Part shown: positions 33,050 through 40,729 of the stretch, in pieces
Numbering within the stretch: position 1 is the stretch's first letter
Layout of the letters: the number at the start of each line of letters is the position of its first letter
Source: a virus
Length of the DNA: 46,621 nt
Strand: one strand, 5' to 3'
Virus record (IMG/VR): IMGVR_UViG_3300042691_021199
Span: 1-46,621 of that record
Notes under the pieces: generated by a model
What the model saw: only the letters and a program-made list of their open reading frames with translations
Database searches by the model: none
What the model was told of the DNA's origin: nothing
Made by a program: the position numbers and the translations under genes

Positions 33050-34538
33050 ACCAGAAGTTTATTTAGATATGGATGGAGTTATTGCAGACTTCTTTGCCGA
33101 GTATGCTAAACTTGCAGGAGTCACTTCCGGTGATTACAGATCTATACCTCCAGCCAAAGTAGATCCTACTTTAGATAAAATGATAGGTACTGATTTCTTT
33201 TTTAGATTACCCAAATTTCCCAGTGCTGATGCATTAGTAGATATGATTGTAAAAACTTTTGGTCATTATCATATATGCTCAAGTCCATTAAGGGGAGACC
33301 ATGCTGGGAGTGAGAAATGGAAAAAGGCATGGATTAAAAAATATTTAAAAATACAACCTAAAGAAATAATAATTACACCCAATAAAGCCAAATATGCAGT
33401 ACAAGCAGACGGTACTCCAAATATTTTAATTGATGATAGAGGTAGTAACATCAGTGCATGGGAAGCTAAAGGTGGTGTTGGTATTAAGTATCAAGCAGAT
33501 GAGGATGGTCTCGACGTTGTTCTAAAAGGATTTAAGCGAGCTATAGAAATAGTTAAAGGTCAACAAAAACACGAACCACAAAAACTACAAAGTTTAGACA
33601 GAGGGAAAATGATCGCTGTACAACAAAGTGGTGATAAAGACATTGAAGAAAATTTTGCTGATGGAAAAAATCCTGGACGCAAAGGTCTTGCCAAAAGCAG
33701 CAAGGTTCTATTCATAGGCGACAATGTGGCCATTGTAGGCCAAGAACATGGCAAGCGGTTACAGTTGTCGGATCAAGAGGCCAAACAAGTACAAGACATT
33801 GCCCAACGCCACGGTGCCTGGTATGAAGGCAACGGCATGGATCGCAAACTTACTAAAGGCATTATCGACGATTACAAGGGAAGTTGGGACGATGACTTAT
33901 TATCGCCTGCCATCAAAGGATATCCTGCACCATTCCTATATGTGCTGTTTTCTAATATAAAAGAGAATGATACTGTAGAAGGCAAGATTGGTTTTGATCC
34001 CAACTCTACTATATTTGATAGAATATTGGACACACAACCCAGCACAAATTATTTTCCCGATCGTGAATTTGATGCAGAAACATTACAAAAGTTTTTAAAA
34101 TCTGTCAGCGAGGGACCGTATGATTTTGTAGAAATGAGTCAAGTGCCTGCCACAGAAAAGAATGTCAGAAAGTTTTTTACTCAAGGCGAACAACTGATGT
34201 TCCCTGATAACTGGGCGGAATATCCTTACCGTGCAGGCCGTGTAGCAAAGTCTGTAAATGACTTACGTGATCAATTCTTAGCTACAAGGAAGGCGGGTGT
34301 ATATGTAGCTGGTAGTGATCATCTCCAAGCAGTACAACAATTTTTAGATCAAAACAAGCAAGGCATGGCGGAAAATTTTGCTGATGGAAAAAATCCTGGA
34401 CGCAAAGGTCTGGCTAAACGTATGGGTGTTAATACTAAAGCCAGTGTTAGCAGTCTTCGTAAGACTGCCAAAAATTCATCAGGTGAAAAGCAACGCATGG
34501 CACATTGGTTGGCCAATATGAAAGGCGGAAAAAAATAA
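33042..34538 (+). CDS. HAD nucleotidase fused to an inserted domain and basic C-terminal module
   Basis: 498 residues from ATG 33042, with GGAGAGGAG upstream. Residues 1-175 are a HAD-type 5'(3')-deoxyribonucleotidase-like domain (D9-M-D11-G-V-I-A-D-F nucleophile motif, I-L-I-D-D-R-G late motif). The phrase E-N-F-A-D-G-K-N-P-G-R-K-G-L-A-K occurs twice, near 203 and 444, encoded by an exact 41-bp repeat. The stretch between is GC-richer than the flanks (33 of 60 G/C at 33781-33840 versus 21 of 60 at 33361-33420) and looks acquired. The final 55 residues form a basic module (S-L-R-K-T-A-K-N-S-S-G-E-K). No head tag. Confidence 0.6.
   Translation: MSKPEVYLDMDGVIADFFAEYAKLAGVTSGDYRSIPPAKVDPTLDKMIGTDFFFRLPKFPSADALVDMIVKTFGHYHICSSPLRGDHAGSEKWKKAWIKKYLKIQPKEIIITPNKAKYAVQADGTPNILIDDRGSNISAWEAKGGVGIKYQADEDGLDVVLKGFKRAIEIVKGQQKHEPQKLQSLDRGKMIAVQQSGDKDIEENFADGKNPGRKGLAKSSKVLFIGDNVAIVGQEHGKRLQLSDQEAKQVQDIAQRHGAWYEGNGMDRKLTKGIIDDYKGSWDDDLLSPAIKGYPAPFLYVLFSNIKENDTVEGKIGFDPNSTIFDRILDTQPSTNYFPDREFDAETLQKFLKSVSEGPYDFVEMSQVPATEKNVRKFFTQGEQLMFPDNWAEYPYRAGRVAKSVNDLRDQFLATRKAGVYVAGSDHLQAVQQFLDQNKQGMAENFADGKNPGRKGLAKRMGVNTKASVSSLRKTAKNSSGEKQRMAHWLANMKGGKK
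33648..33688 (+). repeat. 41-bp direct repeat, copy 1
   Basis: Identical to 34371-34411. It encodes the E-N-F-A-D-G-K-N-P-G-R-K-G-L phrase and marks the left edge of the GC-rich insert in the HAD gene. Confidence 0.85.
34371..34411 (+). repeat. 41-bp direct repeat, copy 2
   Basis: Identical to 33648-33688, marking the right edge of the insert and opening the basic C-terminal module. The 682 bases between the copies are a whole number of codons only together with one repeat (723 bases, 241 codons). Confidence 0.85.
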
Positions 34539-34906
34539 TGAAAATATTTGAATTACTTAATGAAAATGATGTTGTAGATCCAGACAGAGATTCTGTAGAA
34601 AAAAGATTAGCTGATTTGGTAAAAAGAGAAAAAGAGATTGATGCTTTATTAAAAGACATAACCCCAGGTTTCAATCCAATATCTCCAGATGAAGGTGACG
34701 ATCAATTGGTTGGATATACTACTCCAAGAAAATCTCGTGAAATATTGAAAAATCCTGAGTTGTATCAATATGGAAAGACTATAGAGAAAGAGAAAGATTT
34801 TCAACGTCCGTTGTTTAACAAAAATACTAAACCACCAGATAATTGGAAGAAAAAAGGAATGCCATTACCTAATGATGAATATCCGACAAAAAATATAGAC
34901 ATCTAA
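34538..34906 (+). CDS. Tagged small putative head-cargo protein
   Basis: 122 residues from ATG 34538, which shares a base with the previous stop. Tag M-K-I-F-E-L-L-N-E. A coiled coil of charged residues (about 20-45) is followed by a Pro/Asp/Lys-rich, probably extended tail with P-L-F-N-K-N-T-K-P-P and P-T-K-N-I-D-I. No known domain. Included in the cargo set by its N-terminus and position. Confidence 0.5.
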   Translation: MKIFELLNENDVVDPDRDSVEKRLADLVKREKEIDALLKDITPGFNPISPDEGDDQLVGYTTPRKSREILKNPELYQYGKTIEKEKDFQRPLFNKNTKPPDNWKKKGMPLPNDEYPTKNIDI

Positions 34907-34933
34907 TTAAATAACTTGATAAAGAGATATAAA

Positions 34934-35677
34934 ATGAAAATTAATGAACTTTTAGAAAACATTTTAAATGAAGATGAAATTCGTGATGCAGAGTTGCTTA
35001 AAATGGGTGACACTTCACTGACCGCAGGCGATGTTGCAGATGCACTGAGTATTGAACCGTCGACTGCTTTAAAATACGGAAAAGATATTGTTAATTTTTT
35101 AAGTTCAGAAATTAGACCTGGTTACACTACTGGCGAAGCTGCATTAGATGTTGCTACAGTTATTCCGTTACTACGTGCTTCCAAATGGGTTATTGGTCCA
35201 ATTTTAGCTAGAAAAGAATTACAAGCAACTACCAAGAAACAAGTTGGTAAAGAGATTCAAAAAGGCGCAACAAGACAGACTGGTAAAGAAATAGTCACAC
35301 GCAATGTAAGTAAAGGGTCTGCATTTAATACGCCATCAGACAAAAGTTCATCTGATACTGCTCAACCTAAAAAACGAAGATATTCAATTGGTGATATGAT
35401 TAATGTCAATTATCAAGGAATGACTATTAAAGGAGTGGTTAAAAATGTAATTCCAGGGGGATATTCAATAGGATTACCAGATGGGAAAACTATTAGTATT
35501 CCGGAACCAATAATGGAATCTCCTACACAAGGATCAACATCTGCAGCCGACGTCACTGTTGGGGCAGTTTATCCTAATAAAAAAGTAAAAAATTCTAAAA
35601 ATAAAGATGGCACCGTTAAAAACGCATTAGATATGGATGCCAATTTACTTACTGGCGGCAGTTTAGTAAAACGATAA
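34934..35677 (+). CDS. Tagged putative head-cargo protein
   Basis: 247 residues from ATG 34934; the upstream in-frame codon lacks a ribosome site. Tag M-K-I-N-E-L-L-E. A helical region (about 25-90, with L-D-V-A-T-V-I-P-L-L-R-A near the end) leads to a basic linker (K-K-Q-V-G-K-E-I-Q-K-G) and then a small SH3/KOW-like beta patch: Y-S-I-G-D-M-I-N-V-N-Y-Q-G-M and G-G-Y-S-I-G-L-P-D-G-K-T-I-S-I-P. The beta patch could bind nucleic acid. Last tagged gene of the cluster. Function unknown. Confidence 0.5.
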   Translation: MKINELLENILNEDEIRDAELLKMGDTSLTAGDVADALSIEPSTALKYGKDIVNFLSSEIRPGYTTGEAALDVATVIPLLRASKWVIGPILARKELQATTKKQVGKEIQKGATRQTGKEIVTRNVSKGSAFNTPSDKSSSDTAQPKKRRYSIGDMINVNYQGMTIKGVVKNVIPGGYSIGLPDGKTISIPEPIMESPTQGSTSAADVTVGAVYPNKKVKNSKNKDGTVKNALDMDANLLTGGSLVKR

Positions 35678-35680
35678 ATA
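35675..35680 (+). promoter_or_regulatory. Putative late promoter (TAAATA)
   Basis: GATAAATATTG overlapping the stop of the previous gene; predicted start near 35686, followed by AAGGAA (35691) and ATG 35703. Confidence 0.4.
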
Positions 35681-35702
35681 TTGTAAAATAAAGGAATAGG
35701 TT

Positions 35703-37076
35703 ATGCCATCAAAAAGTCGAGCTCAACAAGGTCTTATAGGAGCAGTATACGCTGCTAAAAAAGGAGGGCCAGCAGCTAGTCCTAAAGTTGCAAAAATAGC
35801 AAAAGGAATGAGCCAAAAATCTGCTAAAGATTTTGCCAGTACTAAACACAAAGGTCTGCCTAAAAAAATCAAAGAAGATCTACGTCAAAGAGCTGCTGCT
35901 GCTTTTGATGAATTAGATAATGAAATAGCACTATCTAGACGTCCACAGTCAGTAAAAGATGCAGAAGCTGCGGCTGCACGGGATGCTGCTCCATTACGTT
36001 CAGACCCAAATAGTCTTAACAGTTATGATAAGAACATATTAAGGAGTGTTGATAAAGATCCTGACAACGCTACCTACACGGTTAATGGCAGAGTAATGAA
36101 TAAAGCACAGTACCAAAAGTTTCAACAGGATTACGGTAATCAACAACAGGACCCAAGAGAAATGGAGCTAGATAGACAAATGAATGATTTTAAATTTAGA
36201 AATAAAGTGAAAGAAGGCGGCAAAGAAGGCGACAAATACATTATTAAATCTGGCCCAAATAAAGGCAAGCGTTGGAGTCCGGACACTCCTGGTCCAACTA
36301 ATCCTGATTATAAAGAAATTGATGGAAATATTCCCAGCCCGCCAGATGGAGCCACTGCACCTCCCCCAGGTTGGAAACCAGAAAAATCTAAGAGTTCTCC
36401 TGCCACAAGAAGTAATAAACGTGCTGATGCTGGGGACTTTGAACTAGATGACGAAGCAGTAGCAGAAGGTAAAAAAGGTAAAAAAGATTTAACTGGTGAC
36501 GGTAAACATAATTTTGATGACGTTCAAGCCGCACGTAGAATGGCCAGTGGTCAGGATAAAAAGACTGCTGTCAAAGCTGCTACTTCAGACAAATTAAAAG
36601 AAGAAAAATATACAATAAACGGCAAGAAAGTTTCTAAAGCAGAATATGAAAAAGAAATGGCCAAAGCCAAAAAATCTAAAGACAAAAAATCTAAAGACAA
36701 AATAAAAGAAGCATTGCAACTAGTACGACAGGCAAAAAGTTTAATTGCTGAATCTAAAAAAGAAGAACTAGCAGCTAGACTATTCGAGTCACATGATGAA
36801 ATGCATGATCATGGTGAGTATGATGATGAAGCTGGAATGGCCGACAATAATCTGGAAACTTTGAAACGTGCAGTAATGGGGATTGATGATGAAATTGGCC
36901 CTGGAGATAATTTACCAGAATGGTGCCAAGAAAAAATCGCTGTTGCGACAGATATGTTGATTACTGTTTGGGATTATATGCAAAGCGAAAAAAATTCAGA
37001 GCAAGAAATGGAAATACCAACTGATGATCAATATATGCTGATGTTAAAAGAACGATTAGAACAATTTAAAAAGTAA
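35703..37076 (+). CDS. DUF3008-like N-terminus, modular putative head protein
   Basis: 457 residues. The first 58 (M-P-S-K-S-R-A-Q-Q-G-L-I-G and D-F-A-S-T-K-H-K-G-L-P) fit a small phage/bacterial family I know as DUF3008. The rest is modular: Y-T-V-N-G-R-V-M-N-K-A-Q-Y-Q-K near 124 is echoed by Y-T-I-N-G-K-K-V-S-K-A-E-Y-E-K near 303; a Pro-rich spacer; A-V-A-E-G-K (a possible protease site) ahead of L-T-G-D-G-K-H-N-F-D-D-V, which resembles a calcium-binding loop; a Lys-rich helix; and an acidic C-terminal helical domain. It may be a scaffold or internal head protein. Terminator follows. Confidence 0.5.
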   Translation: MPSKSRAQQGLIGAVYAAKKGGPAASPKVAKIAKGMSQKSAKDFASTKHKGLPKKIKEDLRQRAAAAFDELDNEIALSRRPQSVKDAEAAAARDAAPLRSDPNSLNSYDKNILRSVDKDPDNATYTVNGRVMNKAQYQKFQQDYGNQQQDPREMELDRQMNDFKFRNKVKEGGKEGDKYIIKSGPNKGKRWSPDTPGPTNPDYKEIDGNIPSPPDGATAPPPGWKPEKSKSSPATRSNKRADAGDFELDDEAVAEGKKGKKDLTGDGKHNFDDVQAARRMASGQDKKTAVKAATSDKLKEEKYTINGKKVSKAEYEKEMAKAKKSKDKKSKDKIKEALQLVRQAKSLIAESKKEELAARLFESHDEMHDHGEYDDEAGMADNNLETLKRAVMGIDDEIGPGDNLPEWCQEKIAVATDMLITVWDYMQSEKNSEQEMEIPTDDQYMLMLKERLEQFKK

Positions 37077-37090
37077 AAAAGTAAAAAATT

Positions 37091-37114
37091 GAATAGGGCT
37101 TTTGGGCCCTATTC
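37091..37114 (+). terminator. Terminator-like hairpin
   Basis: Stem GAATAGGGC / GCCCTATTC (9 bp) with a TTTTGG loop, 15 bases after the stop of the 35703 gene. The following T-run is short (GTTTGA), so termination may be partial. Confidence 0.65.
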
Positions 37115-37127
37115 GTTTGACTACCTA

Positions 37128-37156
37128 TTGACTTAGTTTTAAATAGAACTTATAAT
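37128..37156 (+). promoter_or_regulatory. Sigma70-type promoter
   Basis: TTGACT (37128-37133), 17-base spacer, TATAAT (37151-37156). Predicted start 37163; the message would carry a normal AGGAG (37170-37174) ahead of ATG 37181. Confidence 0.75.
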
Positions 37157-37180
37157 ATAGACTATTCACAGGAGTTAAAC

Positions 37181-37516
37181 ATGTCCAAAGTTTTCGGTGC
37201 ACCAGAACAAGCAAAATTGAAACAACTAGTAAAAGATGGTTGGCAGACTTTAGAAGAAATCAAAAGCCTTCAAGAAGGTCTAAACGATACTATCAAAGCA
37301 GTAGCAGAAGAACTAGACATTAAACCTAGCGTCATTAAAAAAGCTATTCGAACAGCGATGAAAGACGATTGGGAACAAACAGCAAAAGATTTTAGTGATT
37401 TGGAAGATATCGTACATACTACGGGTCATGCTGGCCCTTGGAATCAAACTGTATCTACTGCTAAATCTACAACTACACAAGGCTCTGATGATACAGAAGA
37501 TTCGTCACCATTTTAA
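37181..37516 (+). CDS. dsbA: DsbA-like double-stranded DNA-binding protein
   Basis: 111 residues with AGGAG upstream. The helical core (I-K-S-L-Q-E-G-L-N-D-T-I-K-A-V-A-E-E-L, D-I-K-P-S-V-I-K-K-A-I-R-T-A-M-K-D-D) follows the same spacing as T4 DsbA, where a D-E-L-G-V-x-x-K-x-F-N-R-L-L segment leads to a similar Y/K-D-N-R-D. T4 DsbA binds late promoters and boosts late transcription. The C-terminal 30 residues are Ser/Thr/Asp-rich and flexible. It has its own strong promoter and starts the replication block. The match is by eye, so alternative small helical DNA-binding proteins remain possible. Confidence 0.55.
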   Translation: MSKVFGAPEQAKLKQLVKDGWQTLEEIKSLQEGLNDTIKAVAEELDIKPSVIKKAIRTAMKDDWEQTAKDFSDLEDIVHTTGHAGPWNQTVSTAKSTTTQGSDDTEDSSPF

Positions 37517-37793
37517 TCTAACTAAAAAATGGGTAGCCGCTGATTGGAACGCTAATCCTTGGAGACTGTCTGCTGAAACATATAATGCGTTTACTGCATT
37601 AGCCACTGCAATTATATTTGCGCAAATGGCTCCAAATGTTCCATATGGCATTACGTATCCTCTTTGGCTCAGTGGAACCTTTCTAATGATATTTTGCGGT
37701 ATCAGTCGAGGCAGTGTTGGAATGGTAGTAATGAGTGTAGTAATGACCGTCATTGATACTTACGGGTATATTAGATTTTTATTAACAACATGA
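37488..37793 (+). CDS. Small integral membrane protein
   Basis: 101 residues from ATG 37488, overlapping the DsbA-like gene by 29 bases in another frame. The K-W-V-A-A-D-W-N-A-N-P-W-R-L motif precedes three hydrophobic segments between residues 30 and 98. I associate this arrangement, including G-I-S-R-G-S-V-G-M, with a family of small membrane proteins in aquatic phages of unknown role. The start is uncertain: upstream in-frame codons lie wholly inside the previous gene, and no ribosome site is obvious. Confidence 0.55.
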   Translation: MIQKIRHHFNLTKKWVAADWNANPWRLSAETYNAFTALATAIIFAQMAPNVPYGITYPLWLSGTFLMIFCGISRGSVGMVVMSVVMTVIDTYGYIRFLLTT

Positions 37794-37924
37794 TATATTC
37801 TATTATACTAAAAATAATTTTAAATTGGATTTTAATGGGAATATTCCTAGCAGGAATAATGGCTGCATGTCTTTACTTTGCAATCATGTGTGAAAAAATT
37901 GTTGATCTAATTTTTAAGAATTAA
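37790..37924 (+). CDS. Very small membrane protein
   Basis: 44 residues starting ATG at an ATGA junction with the previous stop. Almost entirely one hydrophobic segment (I-L-M-G-I-F-L-A-G-I-M-A-A-C-L-Y-F-A-I-M) with an N-terminal and C-terminal lysine. Coupling to another membrane protein suggests a two-subunit partner. It is too short to classify; supported by the tight overlap and lack of any gap. Confidence 0.4.
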   Translation: MIYSIILKIILNWILMGIFLAGIMAACLYFAIMCEKIVDLIFKN

Positions 37925-37927
37925 ATA
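37922..37927 (+). promoter_or_regulatory. Putative late-type promoter upstream of gp43
   Basis: ATTAAATATAG overlapping the stop of the 44-residue gene; predicted start near 37933, about 67 bases before the polymerase ATG, so the transcript would include the hairpin below. Confidence 0.3.
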
Positions 37928-37968
37928 TAGTAGAGAAAGGTTTGATCAGCCATAAATGATCTTTTTGG

Positions 37969-37990
37969 TTTGCCAGCCGAAAGTGGCAGA
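37969..37990 (+). promoter_or_regulatory. Hairpin next to the gp43 ribosome site, possible autoregulatory operator
   Basis: TGCCA (37971-37975) pairs with TGGCA (37984-37988), extendable by two weaker pairs, enclosing the eight bases GCCGAAAG. Alternatively C37978-G37983 closes a GAAA tetraloop with a two-base bulge. The 3' edge touches GAGGAG (37989-37994), the gp43 Shine-Dalgarno. T4 gp43 represses its own translation by binding a hairpin with an eight-base loop at its ribosome site. Confidence 0.45.
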
Positions 37991-37999
37991 GGAGATAGA

Positions 38000-40675
38000 A
38001 TGAGTTATGTAGACGCCCTTTGGGATAGGGATAAAGATGTCATTCACGTCGTAGAACGTGATGCTAAAGGACATAGAAAATTTATCGATTATCCTGCAAA
38101 ATATCTTTTTTATTATCCTGACGGAAAAGGAAAATATAAAAGCATCTTCGGTGAAAATCTTAGTAAAGTTTCTACAAGAAGTTTTAAGGAATTTACTAAA
38201 GAGCAAAAAATTCACAGTAATCATACATTATATGAAAGTGACATTAATCCAGTATTCAGATGCTTGGAAGAAAATTATTTAGGTATCGACGCCCCTAAAT
38301 TACATGTCGCATTTTTTGATATTGAAGTAGATTTCGATCCAGAACGTGGATATGCTAGTCCAGATGATGCGTTTATGCCAATCACTGCTATCGCTGTTCA
38401 TCTACAATGGATGGATACGTTAGTATGTTTAGCAATACCTCCCAAAACTTTGACCATGGATCAGGCCAAAGAGCAAGTCAAAGATTTTCCAAATACAATT
38501 TTATTTGAAACTGAAGCAGAAATGTTAGATACGTTTCTAACATTAATTGACGATGCAGATGTATTAACTGGTTGGAATTCGGAAGGTTACGATATTCCGT
38601 ATACTGTTAACCGTGTTGTCAAAGTATTAAGCAAAGAAGACACTAAAAGATTCTGTTTGTGGGATCATTATCCTAAGAAAAGAGAATATGAAAAATTTGG
38701 TAAAATGGCTGTCACTTATGACTTGGTTGGCAGAGTACATTTAGATAGTTTAGAAGTTTATAGAAAATACAAGTATGAAGAACAACATAGTTATCGATTA
38801 GATGCTATTGGTGAACTAGAGCTCGGTGAAAAGAAAACGCAATACGAAGGAACTTTAGATCAACTTTATAATAACGATTTTAAAAAGTTCATTGAATATA
38901 ACAGACAAGACACTTCTTTGTTAAACAAATTAGATAGAAAATTAAAATTTTTAGATCTAGCCAATGTACTTGCACATGGTAACACAGTACTATTACAAAC
39001 TACAATGGGTGCTGTAGCTATGACCGAGCAAGCTATCATTAACGAATCACATCAACAAGGATTAATTGTTCCTAGCAGAACTAGAAAATCAGAACAAGGC
39101 GACACACAAGCAGCTGGTGCATATGTAGCATATCCTAAAAAAGGATTACATGATTGGATTGGGGCAATTGATATTAACAGTCTTTATCCTAGTGCTATTC
39201 GAGCATTAAACATGGCACCTGAAACTATTGTGGGTCAGCTAAGACAAACTAAAACACAAGAATTTATTGAAACACAGATGACTTTATACAAAAAAAGTTT
39301 TGCTGGGTCTTGGGAAGATAAATTTGGTAGTTTAGAATATGAGGCTGTGATTAATCAAGATAAAGCAGAAGAAGTAACCATTGATTGGGAAAATGGTGAT
39401 GTATCTATACATAGTGGTGCTGAAATTTATGAAATGATTTTTAACAGTCATAAACCATGGATACTAAGTGCTAACGGTACGATCTTTACATATGAAAAAG
39501 AAGGTATCATTCCTGGGTTGCTAAAACGTTGGTATGCTGAACGTAAAGAGATGCAGAAGAAATCTAGAGATGCAGAAGCCGCTGGTAATAAAATTGAAGA
39601 AGAATATTGGGACAAAAGACAAATGGTTAGAAAGATTAATCTAAACAGTCTTTATGGAGCTCTACTTAATCCTGGTTGTCGATTCTTCGATAAGAGAATT
39701 GGTCAGTCAACTACACTCGTAGGCAGATGTGTAGCAAGACATATGGCATCTAAAATTAATGAAATTATCACTGGCGACTATGATTATAAAGGGAAAAGCA
39801 TAATTTACGGTGACACAGACTCGTGTTATTTTAGTGCTTATAGTAGCCTCAAAACTGAGATAGAAAAAGGAAATATATCTTGGAATAAAGATACTGTAGT
39901 AACATTGTATGATCAAATAGCCGAGGAAGTTAATGAATCCTTTCCTGATTTTATGTATAATTATTTCCATTGCCCAAAATCAAGAGGAGAAGTTATTAAA
40001 GGTGGTAGGGAACTTGTTGCGTTAAAAGGACTCTTTATTACTAAAAAACGATACGGAGTTTTGATTTATGATAAAGAGGGTAAGAGGGTTGACATAAATG
40101 GTAAACCTGGAAAAATTAAAGCAATGGGATTAGATCTCAAAAGATCAGACACACCTGAATATATGCAAGACTTCTTAGAAGAAATATTGACCATGGTTTT
40201 AACTGGTAAGCAAGAACCAGAAGTATTAGATAGAATCGTCGAATTTAGAAATGAATGGAAGGCCAGACCTGGTTGGGAGAAGGGCAGTCCAAAACGTGCT
40301 AACAATATTACTGACTACCACGATCAGGAAAAGAAAAAGGGTAAAGCCAATATGCCAGGGCATGTCCGTGCCAGTATTAATTGGAATACTCTTAGAACAT
40401 TAAATGGTGACAAGTATAGTATGCAGATTGTAGATGGTATGAAAGTATATGTGTGCAAAGTTAAACAGAATCCTCTAGGGTACACAAGTGTTGCATTTCC
40501 AGTTGACGAACTAAAAATACCTAAATGGTTTCAAGAACTTCCATTTGATGATGCTGCTATGGAAGAAACTATTATAGATAATAAAATCAGTAATTTGATA
40601 GGAGTTCTCGAATGGGATATTGCAAGTACCACTGGAGCTGGTAATACCTTTAGCAAATTATTTGATTTTGATTAA
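38000..40675 (+). CDS. 43: DNA polymerase, gp43-like (family B)
   Basis: 891 residues from ATG 38000 (GAGGAG 5 bases upstream; an in-frame TTG at 37970 lies in the hairpin). The 3'-5' exonuclease motifs are present: F-F-D-I-E-V-D-F (105-112), G-W-N-S-E-G-Y-D-I-P and Y-N-R-Q-D. Polymerase motifs follow: A D-I-N-S-L-Y-P-S (391-398), B K-I-N-L-N-S-L-Y-G (545-553) and C Y-G-D-T-D-S (603-608). T4 gp43 is 898 residues. It would work with gp45 (next gene) and gp44. The C-terminus ends in a short F-D-F-D tail, where T4 gp43 has its clamp-binding peptide. Confidence 0.95.
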   Translation: MSYVDALWDRDKDVIHVVERDAKGHRKFIDYPAKYLFYYPDGKGKYKSIFGENLSKVSTRSFKEFTKEQKIHSNHTLYESDINPVFRCLEENYLGIDAPKLHVAFFDIEVDFDPERGYASPDDAFMPITAIAVHLQWMDTLVCLAIPPKTLTMDQAKEQVKDFPNTILFETEAEMLDTFLTLIDDADVLTGWNSEGYDIPYTVNRVVKVLSKEDTKRFCLWDHYPKKREYEKFGKMAVTYDLVGRVHLDSLEVYRKYKYEEQHSYRLDAIGELELGEKKTQYEGTLDQLYNNDFKKFIEYNRQDTSLLNKLDRKLKFLDLANVLAHGNTVLLQTTMGAVAMTEQAIINESHQQGLIVPSRTRKSEQGDTQAAGAYVAYPKKGLHDWIGAIDINSLYPSAIRALNMAPETIVGQLRQTKTQEFIETQMTLYKKSFAGSWEDKFGSLEYEAVINQDKAEEVTIDWENGDVSIHSGAEIYEMIFNSHKPWILSANGTIFTYEKEGIIPGLLKRWYAERKEMQKKSRDAEAAGNKIEEEYWDKRQMVRKINLNSLYGALLNPGCRFFDKRIGQSTTLVGRCVARHMASKINEIITGDYDYKGKSIIYGDTDSCYFSAYSSLKTEIEKGNISWNKDTVVTLYDQIAEEVNESFPDFMYNYFHCPKSRGEVIKGGRELVALKGLFITKKRYGVLIYDKEGKRVDINGKPGKIKAMGLDLKRSDTPEYMQDFLEEILTMVLTGKQEPEVLDRIVEFRNEWKARPGWEKGSPKRANNITDYHDQEKKKGKANMPGHVRASINWNTLRTLNGDKYSMQIVDGMKVYVCKVKQNPLGYTSVAFPVDELKIPKWFQELPFDDAAMEETIIDNKISNLIGVLEWDIASTTGAGNTFSKLFDFD

Positions 40676-40682
40676 AAATAAT

Positions 40683-40711
40683 TTGACATTTAACCTAAAT
40701 AATATTAACAT
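40683..40711 (+). promoter_or_regulatory. Sigma70-type promoter for the clamp gene
   Basis: TTGACA (40683-40688), 17-base spacer, TAACAT (40706-40711). A TAAATA late-type core (40696-40701) lies inside the spacer, so the same stretch could serve both stages. AGGAG (40720-40724) precedes ATG 40730. Confidence 0.5.
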
Positions 40712-40729
40712 TAACAACAGGAGATTATA

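Noticed and set aside
33648-34411. Insertion sequence or intein between the 41-bp repeats.
   Set aside because: No transposase, no terminal inverted repeats and no intein splice residues; repeat-mediated domain gain fits better.
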